This document shows positions 33,519 through 41,995 of a stretch of DNA of 64,000 bases, in pieces. Each line of letters opens with the position of its first letter. Position 1 is the first letter of the stretch. Origin of the DNA: Pseudomonadota bacterium (GTDB lineage: Bacteria > Pseudomonadota > Alphaproteobacteria > Rhizobiales > Xanthobacteraceae); the NCBI GenBank assembly GCA_023387735.1, contig JAEWHP010000023.1:181170-245169 (forward strand), in the 5' to 3' direction. The position numbers and the translations under genes were made by a program. The notes below the pieces were generated by a model. It did no database searches and was not told the origin of the DNA. It saw nothing but the letters and a program-made list of their open reading frames with translations.

Positions 33519-34910
33519 ATGAGCAACAAGATGTGGGGCGGCCGGTTCACCGAGCGTCCCGATGCGATCATGGAGGAAATCAACGTCTCGATCGACGTTG
33601 ACCGTCACCTCTATGCCCAGGACATCGCCGCGTCCAAGGCCCACGCCGCCATGCTGTCCGCGCAGGGCATTATCACCGCGAGTGATGCGAAAAATATCGG
33701 CAAGGGTCTAGACACGATTCTGTCAGAAATCGACAAGGGATCGTTCGATTTCAAGCGTGCGCTCGAAGACATCCATATGAACGTCGAGAGCCGGCTTTCC
33801 GAGCTGATCGGTCCGGCCGCCGGACGGCTGCACACCGCGCGGTCGCGCAACGACCAGGTGGCGACCGATTTCCGTCTCTTCGTGCGCGATACCATCGACG
33901 AGACCGACGCGGCCCTGGCCGCGTTCCAGCAAGCGCTGGTCAGCCGCGCGCTGGAACATGCCGCCACCGTGATGCCGGGCTTCACCCATCTGCAGACTGC
34001 CCAGCCGGTAACGTTCGGGCATCATCTGCTGGCCTATGTCGAGATGGCCGCGCGCGACCGCGGCCGGTTTGCCGACGCACGCAAGCGGTTGAACGAGTCG
34101 CCGCTCGGTGCGGCGGCGCTGGCCGGAACATCGTTTCCGATCGATCGCCACGCGACGGCGAAAGCGCTCGGCTTCGACCGCCCGATGGCCAACTCGCTGG
34201 ATGCGGTCTCCGACCGCGACTTCGTGCTGGAGACGCTGTCGGCCGCTTCGATCGCGGCGGTACACATGTCGCGCTTCGCCGAGGAAATCGTGATCTGGAC
34301 CTCGCCGCTGGTCGGCCTGGTGCGGCTCTCCGACAAGTTCACCACCGGCTCCTCGATCATGCCGCAGAAGCGCAATCCGGATGCGGCCGAACTGGTGCGC
34401 GCCAAGACCGGCCGGGTGATTGGCGCGCTCAATGGTCTCCTGATCGTGATGAAGGGGCTGCCGCTGGCCTATCAAAAGGACATGCAGGAGGACAAGCAGG
34501 GCGCGATGGAAGCGTTCGGCGCGCTGTCGCTGGCGATCAGGGCCATGACCGGCATGGTCGAGGATCTCGTGCCGGACGAGGCGCGGATGAAGGCCGCCGC
34601 CGGCGAGGGCTACTCCACCGCGACCGACCTGGCCGACTGGCTGGTGCGGACGCTGAAAATGCCGTTCCGCGACGCCCATCACGTCACCGGGCGCATCGTG
34701 GGCCTGGCCTCAAAGCAGGGCGTGGCGCTGTACGAACTGCCGCTCGAGGCGATGCAGGAGGTGGAGCCGAAGATTACCGCCGAGGCGCTGCGGGTGCTGT
34801 CGGTGGAAGCCTCGGTCAAGAGCCGGACCAGCTATGGCGGAACCGCGCCGAAGAACGTGCTGGCGCAGGCGAAGGCCTGGGCCAAACGGCTGGAAAAAGA
34901 GCGAAAATAA
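33519..34910 (+). CDS. argH: Argininosuccinate lyase
   Basis: A 463-residue enzyme of the fumarase/aspartase superfamily that cleaves argininosuccinate to arginine and fumarate. The family signature GSSIMPQKRNPDAAELVRAK holds the catalytic Ser, and the N-terminal KMWGGRF and HTARSRNDQVATDFRL, plus TVMPGFTHLQTAQPVTFGHHLLAYVEM with the catalytic His, are present. It is complete. It begins the argH / LptM-like / lysA cluster. Confidence 0.97.
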   Translation: MSNKMWGGRFTERPDAIMEEINVSIDVDRHLYAQDIAASKAHAAMLSAQGIITASDAKNIGKGLDTILSEIDKGSFDFKRALEDIHMNVESRLSELIGPAAGRLHTARSRNDQVATDFRLFVRDTIDETDAALAAFQQALVSRALEHAATVMPGFTHLQTAQPVTFGHHLLAYVEMAARDRGRFADARKRLNESPLGAAALAGTSFPIDRHATAKALGFDRPMANSLDAVSDRDFVLETLSAASIAAVHMSRFAEEIVIWTSPLVGLVRLSDKFTTGSSIMPQKRNPDAAELVRAKTGRVIGALNGLLIVMKGLPLAYQKDMQEDKQGAMEAFGALSLAIRAMTGMVEDLVPDEARMKAAAGEGYSTATDLADWLVRTLKMPFRDAHHVTGRIVGLASKQGVALYELPLEAMQEVEPKITAEALRVLSVEASVKSRTSYGGTAPKNVLAQAKAWAKRLEKERK

Positions 34911-35017
34911 GCGTGAGCAACAAATTTCGCTGCAGTTTCATGGCCATCCGTGGCTGATCGGCACTCGCCATGCTCAGGCATTCTTTGTATGGTGCGGCGC
35001 GCATTGGGGATTCCGTC

Positions 35018-35281
35018 GTGATCAGAAATTGCCGCCCGTCAACGTCCGGATGGGCCATCATCCTGCTGAGCGTGACCGCGCTCGCGCTCGGGGGCTGCGG
35101 CCGCAAGGGCGGGCTCGACCTGCCGCCGAACGCGCCGCAGGTATCGGGTGCGTCGGATACGGAGGCCGAGCGCGCGGCGCAGCCCGGCATCTTCAACCCG
35201 ACTGGCGGGTCCGAGGCCGCGGGACCGGCGGCTCCCAGGGGCACCAAGAAGAAATTCGTCCTCGATCCGCTGCTGGACTGA
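35018..35281 (+). CDS. lptM: Small lipoprotein of the LptM type
   Basis: The GTG at 35018 has GGGGA seven bases upstream and starts an 87-residue lipoprotein. The signal ends in the lipobox LGGC (Cys27), followed by GRKGGLDLPP, matching the C-G-x-K-G-x-L-x-x-P pattern of the LPS translocon maturation factor LptM (YifL). It lies between argH and lysA, the position of such small lipoprotein genes in many alphaproteobacteria. An in-frame ATG at 34970 gives a longer but unlikely N-terminus. The symbol rests on this short motif only. Confidence 0.72.
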   Translation: MIRNCRPSTSGWAIILLSVTALALGGCGRKGGLDLPPNAPQVSGASDTEAERAAQPGIFNPTGGSEAAGPAAPRGTKKKFVLDPLLD

Positions 35282-35290
35282 GCGCGCGCC

Positions 35291-36556
35291 ATGAACCACT
35301 TTGATTATCGCGACGGCGTGCTGCACGCCGAAGGTGTGAATCTGTCCGAACTGGCGGATGCCGTCGGCACGCCGTTCTATTGCTATTCGACGGCGACGCT
35401 GGAGCGCCACTACCGCGTCTTCACCGAGGCCTTTGCCGACGAGAAGACGCTGGTCTGCTATGCGATGAAGGCGAATTCCAACCAGTCGGTGCTGCGCACG
35501 CTGGCGAAACTCGGCGCCGGCGCCGACGTGGTGTCGGGCGGCGAACTGAAGCGCGCGCTGGCTGCGGGCATTCCGCCAAGCAAGATCCTGTTCTCCGGTG
35601 TCGGCAAGACCGAAGCCGAACTGCGCGCGGCGGTGGCGGCGGACATTCTCTGCATCAACGTCGAGTCCGAGCCCGAACTGGAGTTGCTGTCGAGGCTTGC
35701 GGTCGAGGCCGGCAAGACCGCGCGGATTTCGGTGCGGGTCAATCCCGATGTCGATGCCGGCACCCATGCCAAGATCGCCACCGGGAAATCCGAAAACAAG
35801 TTCGGCGTTCCCATCTCCCGGGCGCGCGATGTCTATGCCCGTGCGGCCAGGCTGCCGGGGATCGAGGTGACCGGCACCGACATGCACATCGGCAGCCAGA
35901 TCACTGATCTCGGCAAGATGGAAACCGCGTTCCGGATTCTGTCCGATTTCGTTCTGACGCTGCGTGCCGACGGCCACAACATCTCCCATATCGATTTCGG
36001 CGGCGGGCTCGGCATTCCCTATCACGCCGACCGCGAAGCGCCGCCGCTGCCGTCCGCCTATGCCGCGATGGTCAAGCGGGTGACGCACAATCTCGGCTGC
36101 ACGCTGATGTTCGAGCCGGGGCGGATGATCGTCGGCAATGCCGGCATCCTGGTTTCGCGCGTGATCTACGTGAAGCCCGGCGAGGCCAAGAACTTCGTCA
36201 TCATCGACGCCGCGATGAACGACCTGATCCGTCCGACACTCTACGAAGCCCATCACGACATCCTGCCGGTCCGCGAGGCGGCGAAGGGTGCGCCGACGAT
36301 CACGGCCGACGTGGTCGGCCCGGTCTGCGAGACCGGCGACTATCTCGCGCTCGATCGCAACCTGCCCGAGCCCAAGGCCGGCGATCTGCTGGCGATCATG
36401 ACCGCCGGCGCCTACGGCGCGGTGCAGTCCGGCTTCTACAATACCCGCGCGCTGGTGCCGGAAGTACTGGTCAAGGACGACCAGTACGCCGTGGTGCGCC
36501 CGCGCATCGAGGTCGAGGATCTGATCGCGATGGACCGGCCGGCGCCCTGGCTCTGA
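35291..36556 (+). CDS. lysA: Diaminopimelate decarboxylase
   Basis: A 421-residue PLP-dependent alanine-racemase-fold enzyme that makes L-lysine from meso-DAP. The PLP lysine is in LVCYAMKANSNQSVLR, the PLP-phosphate Gly loop is HIDFGGGLGIPY, the EPGRMIVGNAGIL motif is present, and the substrate Cys is in GPVCETGDYLALDR. It begins 10 bases after the lipoprotein gene and is complete. Confidence 0.97.
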   Translation: MNHFDYRDGVLHAEGVNLSELADAVGTPFYCYSTATLERHYRVFTEAFADEKTLVCYAMKANSNQSVLRTLAKLGAGADVVSGGELKRALAAGIPPSKILFSGVGKTEAELRAAVAADILCINVESEPELELLSRLAVEAGKTARISVRVNPDVDAGTHAKIATGKSENKFGVPISRARDVYARAARLPGIEVTGTDMHIGSQITDLGKMETAFRILSDFVLTLRADGHNISHIDFGGGLGIPYHADREAPPLPSAYAAMVKRVTHNLGCTLMFEPGRMIVGNAGILVSRVIYVKPGEAKNFVIIDAAMNDLIRPTLYEAHHDILPVREAAKGAPTITADVVGPVCETGDYLALDRNLPEPKAGDLLAIMTAGAYGAVQSGFYNTRALVPEVLVKDDQYAVVRPRIEVEDLIAMDRPAPWL

Positions 36557-36569
36557 CCCCGTAGGAGCC

Positions 36570-37478
36570 TCACTTCCCGGTCACGCCGCCCTTCGCGCCG
36601 CCGACCACGACGCCCGCCGCCTTTTCGATCGGCTTGATCGCGGCGGTGAAATCCGATTCCGCGCCCTGGTCTTTAATCACGACTTCCCAGAGGCGGCCGA
36701 CCGCCTCGGCGACTTCCATCGATAGCCCCAGCGATTTCATCTCCTCCAGCGCGAGGCGGACGTCCTTCACCATCAGGCCGGTCGCAAAACCAAAATCGAA
36801 CGAGCGCGGCAGCACCGAGCGCGGAAACTTGTCGCGGCTCGCGGTATTCAATCCGGAGCCGGCGTTTATGACGTCGATCATGACCGACGGATCGAGTCCC
36901 GCCTTGACGCCCATCACCACCGCCTCCGACGTCGCCACCATCGCGGTTGCGGACAGGAAATTGTTGGCGAGCTTCATGGTCTGTGCGGAACCCGGCTTTT
37001 CGCCGATGAAGAACACCTTGCCGATGACGTCGAGCGCGGGTTTTGCAATCTCGAAATCGGCGCGTGGGCCGGAGACCATCACCGCCAGCGTGCCCTTCTC
37101 GGCCCCGCCGACGCCGCCGCTGACGGGGCAGTCGATCTGCACCACGTTCTTCTTCGCCAACAGGCCGTGAATCTTGACCGCCATCTGCGAGCCGACGGTG
37201 GAGAGATCGATGAAGCGCTTGACGCGCTTGCCTTCGATAACGCCGCCGCTACCGGTCGCGACCTCGAGCGAGGCCTGCAACGACGGCAGGCTCGCCAACA
37301 CGGTCTCGCAACGGTCGGCGATGTCCGTCGGCGACGACGCGGCCGCCGCACCGAGCGCGACGAGTTGGTCGACGGCTTCCTTCCGCGTGTCGAACACGGT
37401 GAGTTGATGTCCGGCCTCGATCAGCCGGCGCGCCATCGGGAAGCCCATTTTTCCGAGGCCGATGAATCCTATTTCCAT
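36570..37478 (-). CDS. NAD(P)-dependent beta-hydroxyacid dehydrogenase (3-hydroxyisobutyrate dehydrogenase family)
   Basis: A 302-residue enzyme. The N-terminal motif is IGFIGLGKMGFPMARRLIEAGH (dinucleotide binding), the substrate-binding motif DCPVSGGVGGAEKGTLAVMVSG is present, and the catalytic Lys is in KLANNFLSATAMVATSEAVVMG. This family includes 3-hydroxyisobutyrate dehydrogenase, tartronate semialdehyde reductase and glyoxylate reductases; the substrate cannot be told from sequence. It converges with lysA 13 bases away. Confidence 0.88.
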   Translation of the reverse strand: MEIGFIGLGKMGFPMARRLIEAGHQLTVFDTRKEAVDQLVALGAAAASSPTDIADRCETVLASLPSLQASLEVATGSGGVIEGKRVKRFIDLSTVGSQMAVKIHGLLAKKNVVQIDCPVSGGVGGAEKGTLAVMVSGPRADFEIAKPALDVIGKVFFIGEKPGSAQTMKLANNFLSATAMVATSEAVVMGVKAGLDPSVMIDVINAGSGLNTASRDKFPRSVLPRSFDFGFATGLMVKDVRLALEEMKSLGLSMEVAEAVGRLWEVVIKDQGAESDFTAAIKPIEKAAGVVVGGAKGGVTGK

Positions 37479-37494
37479 GGTGCTGTTTCCTTTT

Positions 37495-37571
37495 CGTCAT
37501 TGCGAGCGGAGCGAAGCAATCCATCTTTCGGCTTGTGGCGCTGTGGATTGCTTCGCTGCTCGCAATGACGG
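37495..37571. repeat. GTCATTGCGAGC / GCTCGCAATGAC inverted repeat, complete copy
   Basis: CGTCATTGCGAGCGGAGCGA (left) and the reverse complement TTCGCTGCTCGCAATGACGG (right) form a hairpin of about 29 base pairs around a loop of about 20 bases. A half copy lies at 2293-2321. It occupies the promoter region between the dehydrogenase and the TIGR02302 gene. Confidence 0.85.
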
Positions 37572-37728
37572 TTCCTCGTAGTTTTACGGTTCGGCGCGGA
37601 CGTTACGGGGTGAGAGCCCTGCAGTCACGCCTTCGTGTTATGCGTAATTCCGGGTGTGGGAACCCGCATCCGCCGGGTGCCTCAATGCCGCCGCTGTGCT
37701 AGGCTGATTTGCCGGCAACCCGGAGAGT

Positions 37729-40368
37729 TTGTTGAACGGAGCCTCACCCGACCCCTCACAGCCCGCGCGCGAGCAGGACTCTGTCGCACGGCTTCAACTG
37801 ACGCAGGCCCTGCAACGGGCTCAGTATGCGATTGCGTGGGAGCGCGCCTGGCCCGGCCTCGCCCGGCTCCTGAGCGTCGTCGGACTTTTCCTCGTGGCGT
37901 CCTGGGCCGGCCTCTGGCTGGTGCTGCCGTTCGGCGCACGCGCTGCAGGCATCGTGCTGTTTATTCTGCTGGCACTGGCGGCGCTCTATCCTCTCGTACG
38001 TTTTCGCTGGCCGACCCGCGAAGAGGGATTGAGCCGGCTCGACCGCGGTACCGGCGTCCGCCACCGGCCGGCGACGGCGCTGACCGATACGCTCGCGTCC
38101 AAGGATCCGATCGCGCAGGCGCTGTGGCGAGAGCAGCGCGAGCGCACGCTGGCCTCGATCAAACGTATTCGCGCCGGGCTTCCGTCGCCGCGGCTTGCTA
38201 TCCACGATCCCTGGGCGCTGCGCGCGCTGGTCATGGTGATGGTGGCGGCGGCCTTTGTCGCGGCCGGTGACGAGCGCAGGATGCGGATCGCCGCGGCGTT
38301 CGACTGGAACGGCGTGCTGGCGCCCGCCAATGTGCGGGTCGACGCCTGGGTGACGCCGCCGGTCTACACTTCAAAGCCGCCGGTCATTCTTTCGGCCGCG
38401 AACAGGGATGCAGCTTCGCCCGATAGCGGGCCGCTGTCGGTTCCGGCCGGCAGCACGCTCTTGATTCGCTCGAGCGGCGGCAGCATCGACGTCGTCGTGG
38501 GCGGCGGTCTCACGGAAGTCACCCCGAGCGAGCCGGCGCCGAAGGGCACCAGCGAGCGCCAGTTCAGGATCGGCGCCGACGGCACCGCGCATGTCCGCGC
38601 GCCGTCCGGCCAACCGCAATGGCGATTTGCCGCCACGCCGGACCGTGCGCCGGTGATCTCGCTGGCGAAGGATCCGGAGCGTCAGGCCCGCGGCTCGCTG
38701 CAGATGTCCTACAAGCTCGAGGACGACTACGGCGTCACCGAAGCGCGCGCCCAGTTCGCCGCACGCCCGGGCGATGCGCCAAGGGATTCCGGCAAGGAAG
38801 CTGCCAAGGAGCCCGCCAAGGAACCAGCCAAGGACCCTGCAAAGGATGGCAAGGCTACGGAGCCGCGCCCGCTGTTCGAGCCGCCGCAGTTTACGCTGGT
38901 GCTGCCGAATGCGCGCACCCGCAACGGCGTCGGCCAGACCGTGAAGGATCTCAGCGAAGACCCCTATGCCGGCGCCGACGTGACGCTGACCCTGACGGCA
39001 AAGGACGAGGCCGGCAATGAGGGCAAAAGCGAGCCGTTCAACATGCGGCTGCCGGAGCGGCTGTTCACCAAGCCCCTGGCGCGCACCCTGATCGAGCAGC
39101 GCCGCGTCCTGGCGCTCGACGCCAACCAGTCGCCGCAGGTCTATACCGCGCTCGACGCGCTGATGATCGCGCCGGAATTGTTCACGCCGGAGACCGGTCA
39201 TTATCTCGGCCTGTTCAGCGTGACGCGGCAACTGGAGGCGGCCCGCACCGACCCCGCCTTGCGCGAGGTCGTCGCCAGCCTGTGGGCGCTCGCCGTCACC
39301 ATCGAGGACGGCAAGATCACCGATGTCGACAAGGCGCTGCGCGCGGCCCAGGAAGCACTCAAGCAGGCGCTGGAACGCGGCGCCAGCGATGAGGAGATCA
39401 AGAAACTTACCGACAATCTGCGTGCCGCGCTGGACAACTTCCTGCGCCAGCTCGCCGAGCAGCTGAAGAACAATCCGCAGCAACTGGCGCGTCCGCTCGA
39501 TCCCAACACCAAGATGCTGAGCCATCAGGATCTCAAGAGCATGCTCGACCGGCTGGAGCGGATGTCGCGCTCCGGCGACAAGGATGCCGCGAAGCAGTTG
39601 CTCGAGCAGCTGCAGCAGATGCTGGAAAACCTGCAGATGGCGCAGCCCGGCCAGGGCGGCGACAACGAGATGGAGCAGGCGCTGAACGAGCTCGGCGACA
39701 TGATCCGCAAGCAGCAGCAGTTGCGTGACAAGACCTTCAAGCAGGGCCAGGATTCCCGGCGCGATCGGATGCGCGGCAAGCAGGGCGACCAGAACATGGG
39801 CGACCTGCAACAGGACCAGCAGGGCCTGCGCGACCGGCTGAAGAAGCTGCAGGAAGAACTGGCCAAGCGCGGCATGGGACCGGGCCAGCGCGGTGAGAAG
39901 GGCCAGCGCGGGCAACAGCCGGGTCAGCAGGGCCAGCCGGGTCAGGGCGAGCAGGGTGACGGCGAGGACGGGCTCGAACAGGCCGATTCGGCGATGGGCG
40001 ATGCCGGCGGCAGGCTCGGCGAGGGCAATGCCGATGGTGCGGTCGACTCGCAGGGCCGCGCGCTGGACGCGCTGCGCAAGGGCGCCCAGAGCCTTGCTGA
40101 ATCGATGCAGCAGGGTGACGGCGACCAGCCGGGCGACGGCCCGGGCAATCCCAGGGGCCGCCAGCAGGGCGCCGCCAACTCGACCGATCCGCTCGGCCGG
40201 CCGCTGCGCCACAACGAGTTCAATGACGACTATTCGGTGAAGATCCCCGGCGAGATCGACGTGCAGCGGGTGCGCCGTATCCTCGAAGAGCTGCGCCGCC
40301 GCCTCGCCGATCCGGCTCGCCCGCAGATCGAGCTCGACTACATCGAGCGGCTGCTGAAGGATTATTGA
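37729..40368 (+). CDS. TIGR02302 (DUF4175) large inner-membrane protein
   Basis: An 879-residue protein. Two membrane helices lie near residues 48-90 and one near 160-180. A large periplasmic domain follows (MSYKLEDDYGVTEARAQFAA motif, about 325), then a long Gln/Glu coiled-coil region (about 540-720) and a Gly/Gln/Arg-rich tract (about 720-760, GQRGEKGQRGQQPGQQ). The C-terminus ends in RQLRHNEF-type, VKIPGEIDVQRVRRILEELRRRLADP, a conserved signature of the family. It is likely an envelope-spanning protein; its role is unknown. The start is TTG at 37729. Confidence 0.82.
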   Translation: MLNGASPDPSQPAREQDSVARLQLTQALQRAQYAIAWERAWPGLARLLSVVGLFLVASWAGLWLVLPFGARAAGIVLFILLALAALYPLVRFRWPTREEGLSRLDRGTGVRHRPATALTDTLASKDPIAQALWREQRERTLASIKRIRAGLPSPRLAIHDPWALRALVMVMVAAAFVAAGDERRMRIAAAFDWNGVLAPANVRVDAWVTPPVYTSKPPVILSAANRDAASPDSGPLSVPAGSTLLIRSSGGSIDVVVGGGLTEVTPSEPAPKGTSERQFRIGADGTAHVRAPSGQPQWRFAATPDRAPVISLAKDPERQARGSLQMSYKLEDDYGVTEARAQFAARPGDAPRDSGKEAAKEPAKEPAKDPAKDGKATEPRPLFEPPQFTLVLPNARTRNGVGQTVKDLSEDPYAGADVTLTLTAKDEAGNEGKSEPFNMRLPERLFTKPLARTLIEQRRVLALDANQSPQVYTALDALMIAPELFTPETGHYLGLFSVTRQLEAARTDPALREVVASLWALAVTIEDGKITDVDKALRAAQEALKQALERGASDEEIKKLTDNLRAALDNFLRQLAEQLKNNPQQLARPLDPNTKMLSHQDLKSMLDRLERMSRSGDKDAAKQLLEQLQQMLENLQMAQPGQGGDNEMEQALNELGDMIRKQQQLRDKTFKQGQDSRRDRMRGKQGDQNMGDLQQDQQGLRDRLKKLQEELAKRGMGPGQRGEKGQRGQQPGQQGQPGQGEQGDGEDGLEQADSAMGDAGGRLGEGNADGAVDSQGRALDALRKGAQSLAESMQQGDGDQPGDGPGNPRGRQQGAANSTDPLGRPLRHNEFNDDYSVKIPGEIDVQRVRRILEELRRRLADPARPQIELDYIERLLKDY

Positions 40369-40388
40369 CCAGCCGCCTCGCGCGAACT

Positions 40389-40489
40389 GTCATCACCCGC
40401 GAAAGCGGGTGATCCAGTATTCCAGAGGTGTTAGCGATTGAACCGAGAAGCCGCGGCGTACTGGATCCCCCGCATTCGCGGGGGACGAC
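40389..40489. repeat. CATCACCCGCGAAAGCGGGTGAT / CCCCCGCATTCGCGGGGGA repeat
   Basis: Two hairpins stand in opposite orientation: GTCATCACCCGCGAAAGCGG GTGATCCAGTA at 40389-40419 and TACTGGATCCCCCGCATTCG CGGGGGACGAC at 40459-40489. Each forms its own stem, and they also pair with one another. It separates the TIGR02302 gene from the receiver gene on the other strand, where the hairpins may act as terminators. Confidence 0.82.
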
Positions 40490-40504
40490 GACCGGTGATG
40501 TGCC

Positions 40505-40882
40505 TCAACCCATCTTCCTCGCCGCCAGCGCATCCGCGACCGCGGTGCGGATATCGGCGACCGCGAACGGCTTCGTCACCACGTCATGGACGATGGCGCT
40601 GAGGCCCGAGGCGCGTTCGCGCTGGGCGGCGAAGCCGGTCATCAGCAGGATCTTCAGGTCCGGAAAGTCGCGCGCTGCCGCCAGTGCCAGGGCGATGCCG
40701 TCCATCACGGGCATCTGGATGTCGGTCAGCAGCAGGTCGAAGGCACCTCGTTCCCGGGTCAGGATTTCGAGCGCTTCGGCGCCGTCCTCGGCGGTGACGG
40801 TCTCATGGCCGTCCATGGCGATGGCGCGCGCCACCAGCGAGCGCATGGATTCTTCGTCGTCGGCGATCAGCACGCGTGGCAT
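40505..40882 (-). CDS. Single-domain CpdR-like response regulator
   Basis: A 125-residue stand-alone receiver. The acidic pair is in LIADDEESMR, the phospho-acceptor is Asp54 (LLLTDIQMPVMDG), the Thr/Ser switch is in LLMTGFAA, and the conserved Lys is in VVTKPFAV. The order and the TGFAAQR segment resemble CpdR, the receiver controlling ClpXP-mediated proteolysis in the CtrA pathway; this is one of the paralogues. It is 33 bases downstream of an MJ0042-protein gene on the same strand. Confidence 0.8.
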   Translation of the reverse strand: MPRVLIADDEESMRSLVARAIAMDGHETVTAEDGAEALEILTRERGAFDLLLTDIQMPVMDGIALALAAARDFPDLKILLMTGFAAQRERASGLSAIVHDVVTKPFAVADIRTAVADALAARKMG

Positions 40883-40915
40883 CGGTCTCTCGTCTTGCGG
40901 GCGGCGCGGCCTCGT

Positions 40916-41794
40916 TCAGGCGTGGCCGCCGGCCAGATCCCGCTTGTTGAAGAACCGTACGTCGATATTGCGGCCTTCGGGCGGCGGTGAGGCCAGCCGC
41001 GACTTGAAATAGGCGTGCTCGCCCGGCTTCAGCGCCGGCTGCTCCAGCACCGCGTTCCAGGCATAGATCTCCGCGCCCTGGGCGTCCCGGACCGAGAAGC
41101 GCAGCCGCGGCAATTCGACCGCGTGTCTGGTCTGGCCGACGATCGCGCCCTCGATTACCAGCACCGGTTTGCCGTCCACGGTTTCATGGCTGACCTTGAT
41201 ATCCTTGAAAGCCAGCCCGCGCAGGTTCACATCGAGGCCAACCATCCTGTAGAACGTCGCGGTCTGCGGCATCAGGCGGACGATGTCTGTGCGCCAGAGC
41301 ATCAGGGCCAGGATCAAGGCTCCCATCGCGGCGCAGGCGGTGGGCAGGCCGACCACGGGCATGAACGGTATGCGAGGCAGGGTGGGCAATCTGAAGAGGC
41401 GCGCAAGCCGCTGGCGATGGCTTGTAAGTCCGGTCTCATCGTGGTCGGCGGCGTCCTGGCGGGCGGCCGTCGGCCACTCCGGGTCGTCGTCTCCGGAGGC
41501 TTTTTCGCCGCCGTCGGCCGGCCAGTCGGCCGAAATCGAGGGGCTGTCGACGACAGGGGCGTCCTGTCCTTCGTCCGCGCGGGACATCGCTTCCCATTCC
41601 GCCGCAGCGTCGTTGCCGGCGGATGAACTCGATTCCGCCATCGCCGGCATGGCGGCCGCCATCTCGACGGCGTCCTCGGGACGGGCCAGCCAGGTTTCCT
41701 TGCAGCGGGAACAGCGCACGTTGCGCCCAGCCTCGCCCAAGGTGGCCGGATTGATGGCGTAAGATGTTGTACAATGGGGGCAAACGATGTGCAT
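40916..41794 (-). CDS. MJ0042 zinc-ribbon membrane protein
   Basis: A 292-residue protein starting MHIVCPHCTTSYAINP, with the two Cys pairs (CPHC, CSRC) of an MJ0042 zinc ribbon in the first 40 residues. A Ser/Glu/Ala-rich linker follows (about 45-145) and one membrane helix near 165-185 (VVGLPTACAAMGALILALML). The C-terminal third is periplasmic and resembles DUF3426 (VLVIEGAIVGQTRHAVELPRLRFSV, about 215-245). The divergent ftsE start is 202 bp away. Confidence 0.8.
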   Translation of the reverse strand: MHIVCPHCTTSYAINPATLGEAGRNVRCSRCKETWLARPEDAVEMAAAMPAMAESSSSAGNDAAAEWEAMSRADEGQDAPVVDSPSISADWPADGGEKASGDDDPEWPTAARQDAADHDETGLTSHRQRLARLFRLPTLPRIPFMPVVGLPTACAAMGALILALMLWRTDIVRLMPQTATFYRMVGLDVNLRGLAFKDIKVSHETVDGKPVLVIEGAIVGQTRHAVELPRLRFSVRDAQGAEIYAWNAVLEQPALKPGEHAYFKSRLASPPPEGRNIDVRFFNKRDLAGGHA

Positions 41795-41913
41795 GGAGCC
41801 CAATTCCACAGTGTCTTTGTCCGGATGCTACAGAGTGACCGTTAACGAACCGGAAACCATAACGGCCGCAAAACCTTTTTGTCCGGCTGGAGCCCGAAGC
41901 GGAGGGTTTCCGG

Positions 41914-41995
41914 TCACGGCCCACGCCGAGCGTAGCTCGGCCACTGCCGATGTCGAGCAGCGCTCGACCGCGGCCCAAGTCGAGCGGAGCTGACC
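41914..41995 (+). repeat. 27-bp tandem repeat with dyads directly upstream of ftsE
   Basis: CCGAGCGTAGCTCGG starts at 41926, TCGAGCAGCGCTCGA at 41953 and TCGAGCGGAGCTGA at 41980: exactly 27 bp apart. The spacer tails CACGGCCCACG, CACTGCCGATG and CGCGGCCCAAG are also 27 bp apart. Units are about two-thirds identical. The third unit supplies the GGAG ribosome site of ftsE. In one frame it encodes nine-residue units (AHAERSSAT, ADVEQRSTA, AQVERS) of a possible 60-68-residue reading frame ending TGA at 41991-41993. Confidence 0.6.

Noticed and set aside
38371..40212. A 613-codon open frame antisense to the TIGR02302 gene
   Set aside because: It is Leu/Gln/Arg/Ala-rich, arising from the complementary strand of a Gln/Glu-rich coiled coil.
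40389..40489. CRISPR-like hairpins
   Set aside because: There are only two unequal hairpins with no regular spacers, and no cas gene is present.
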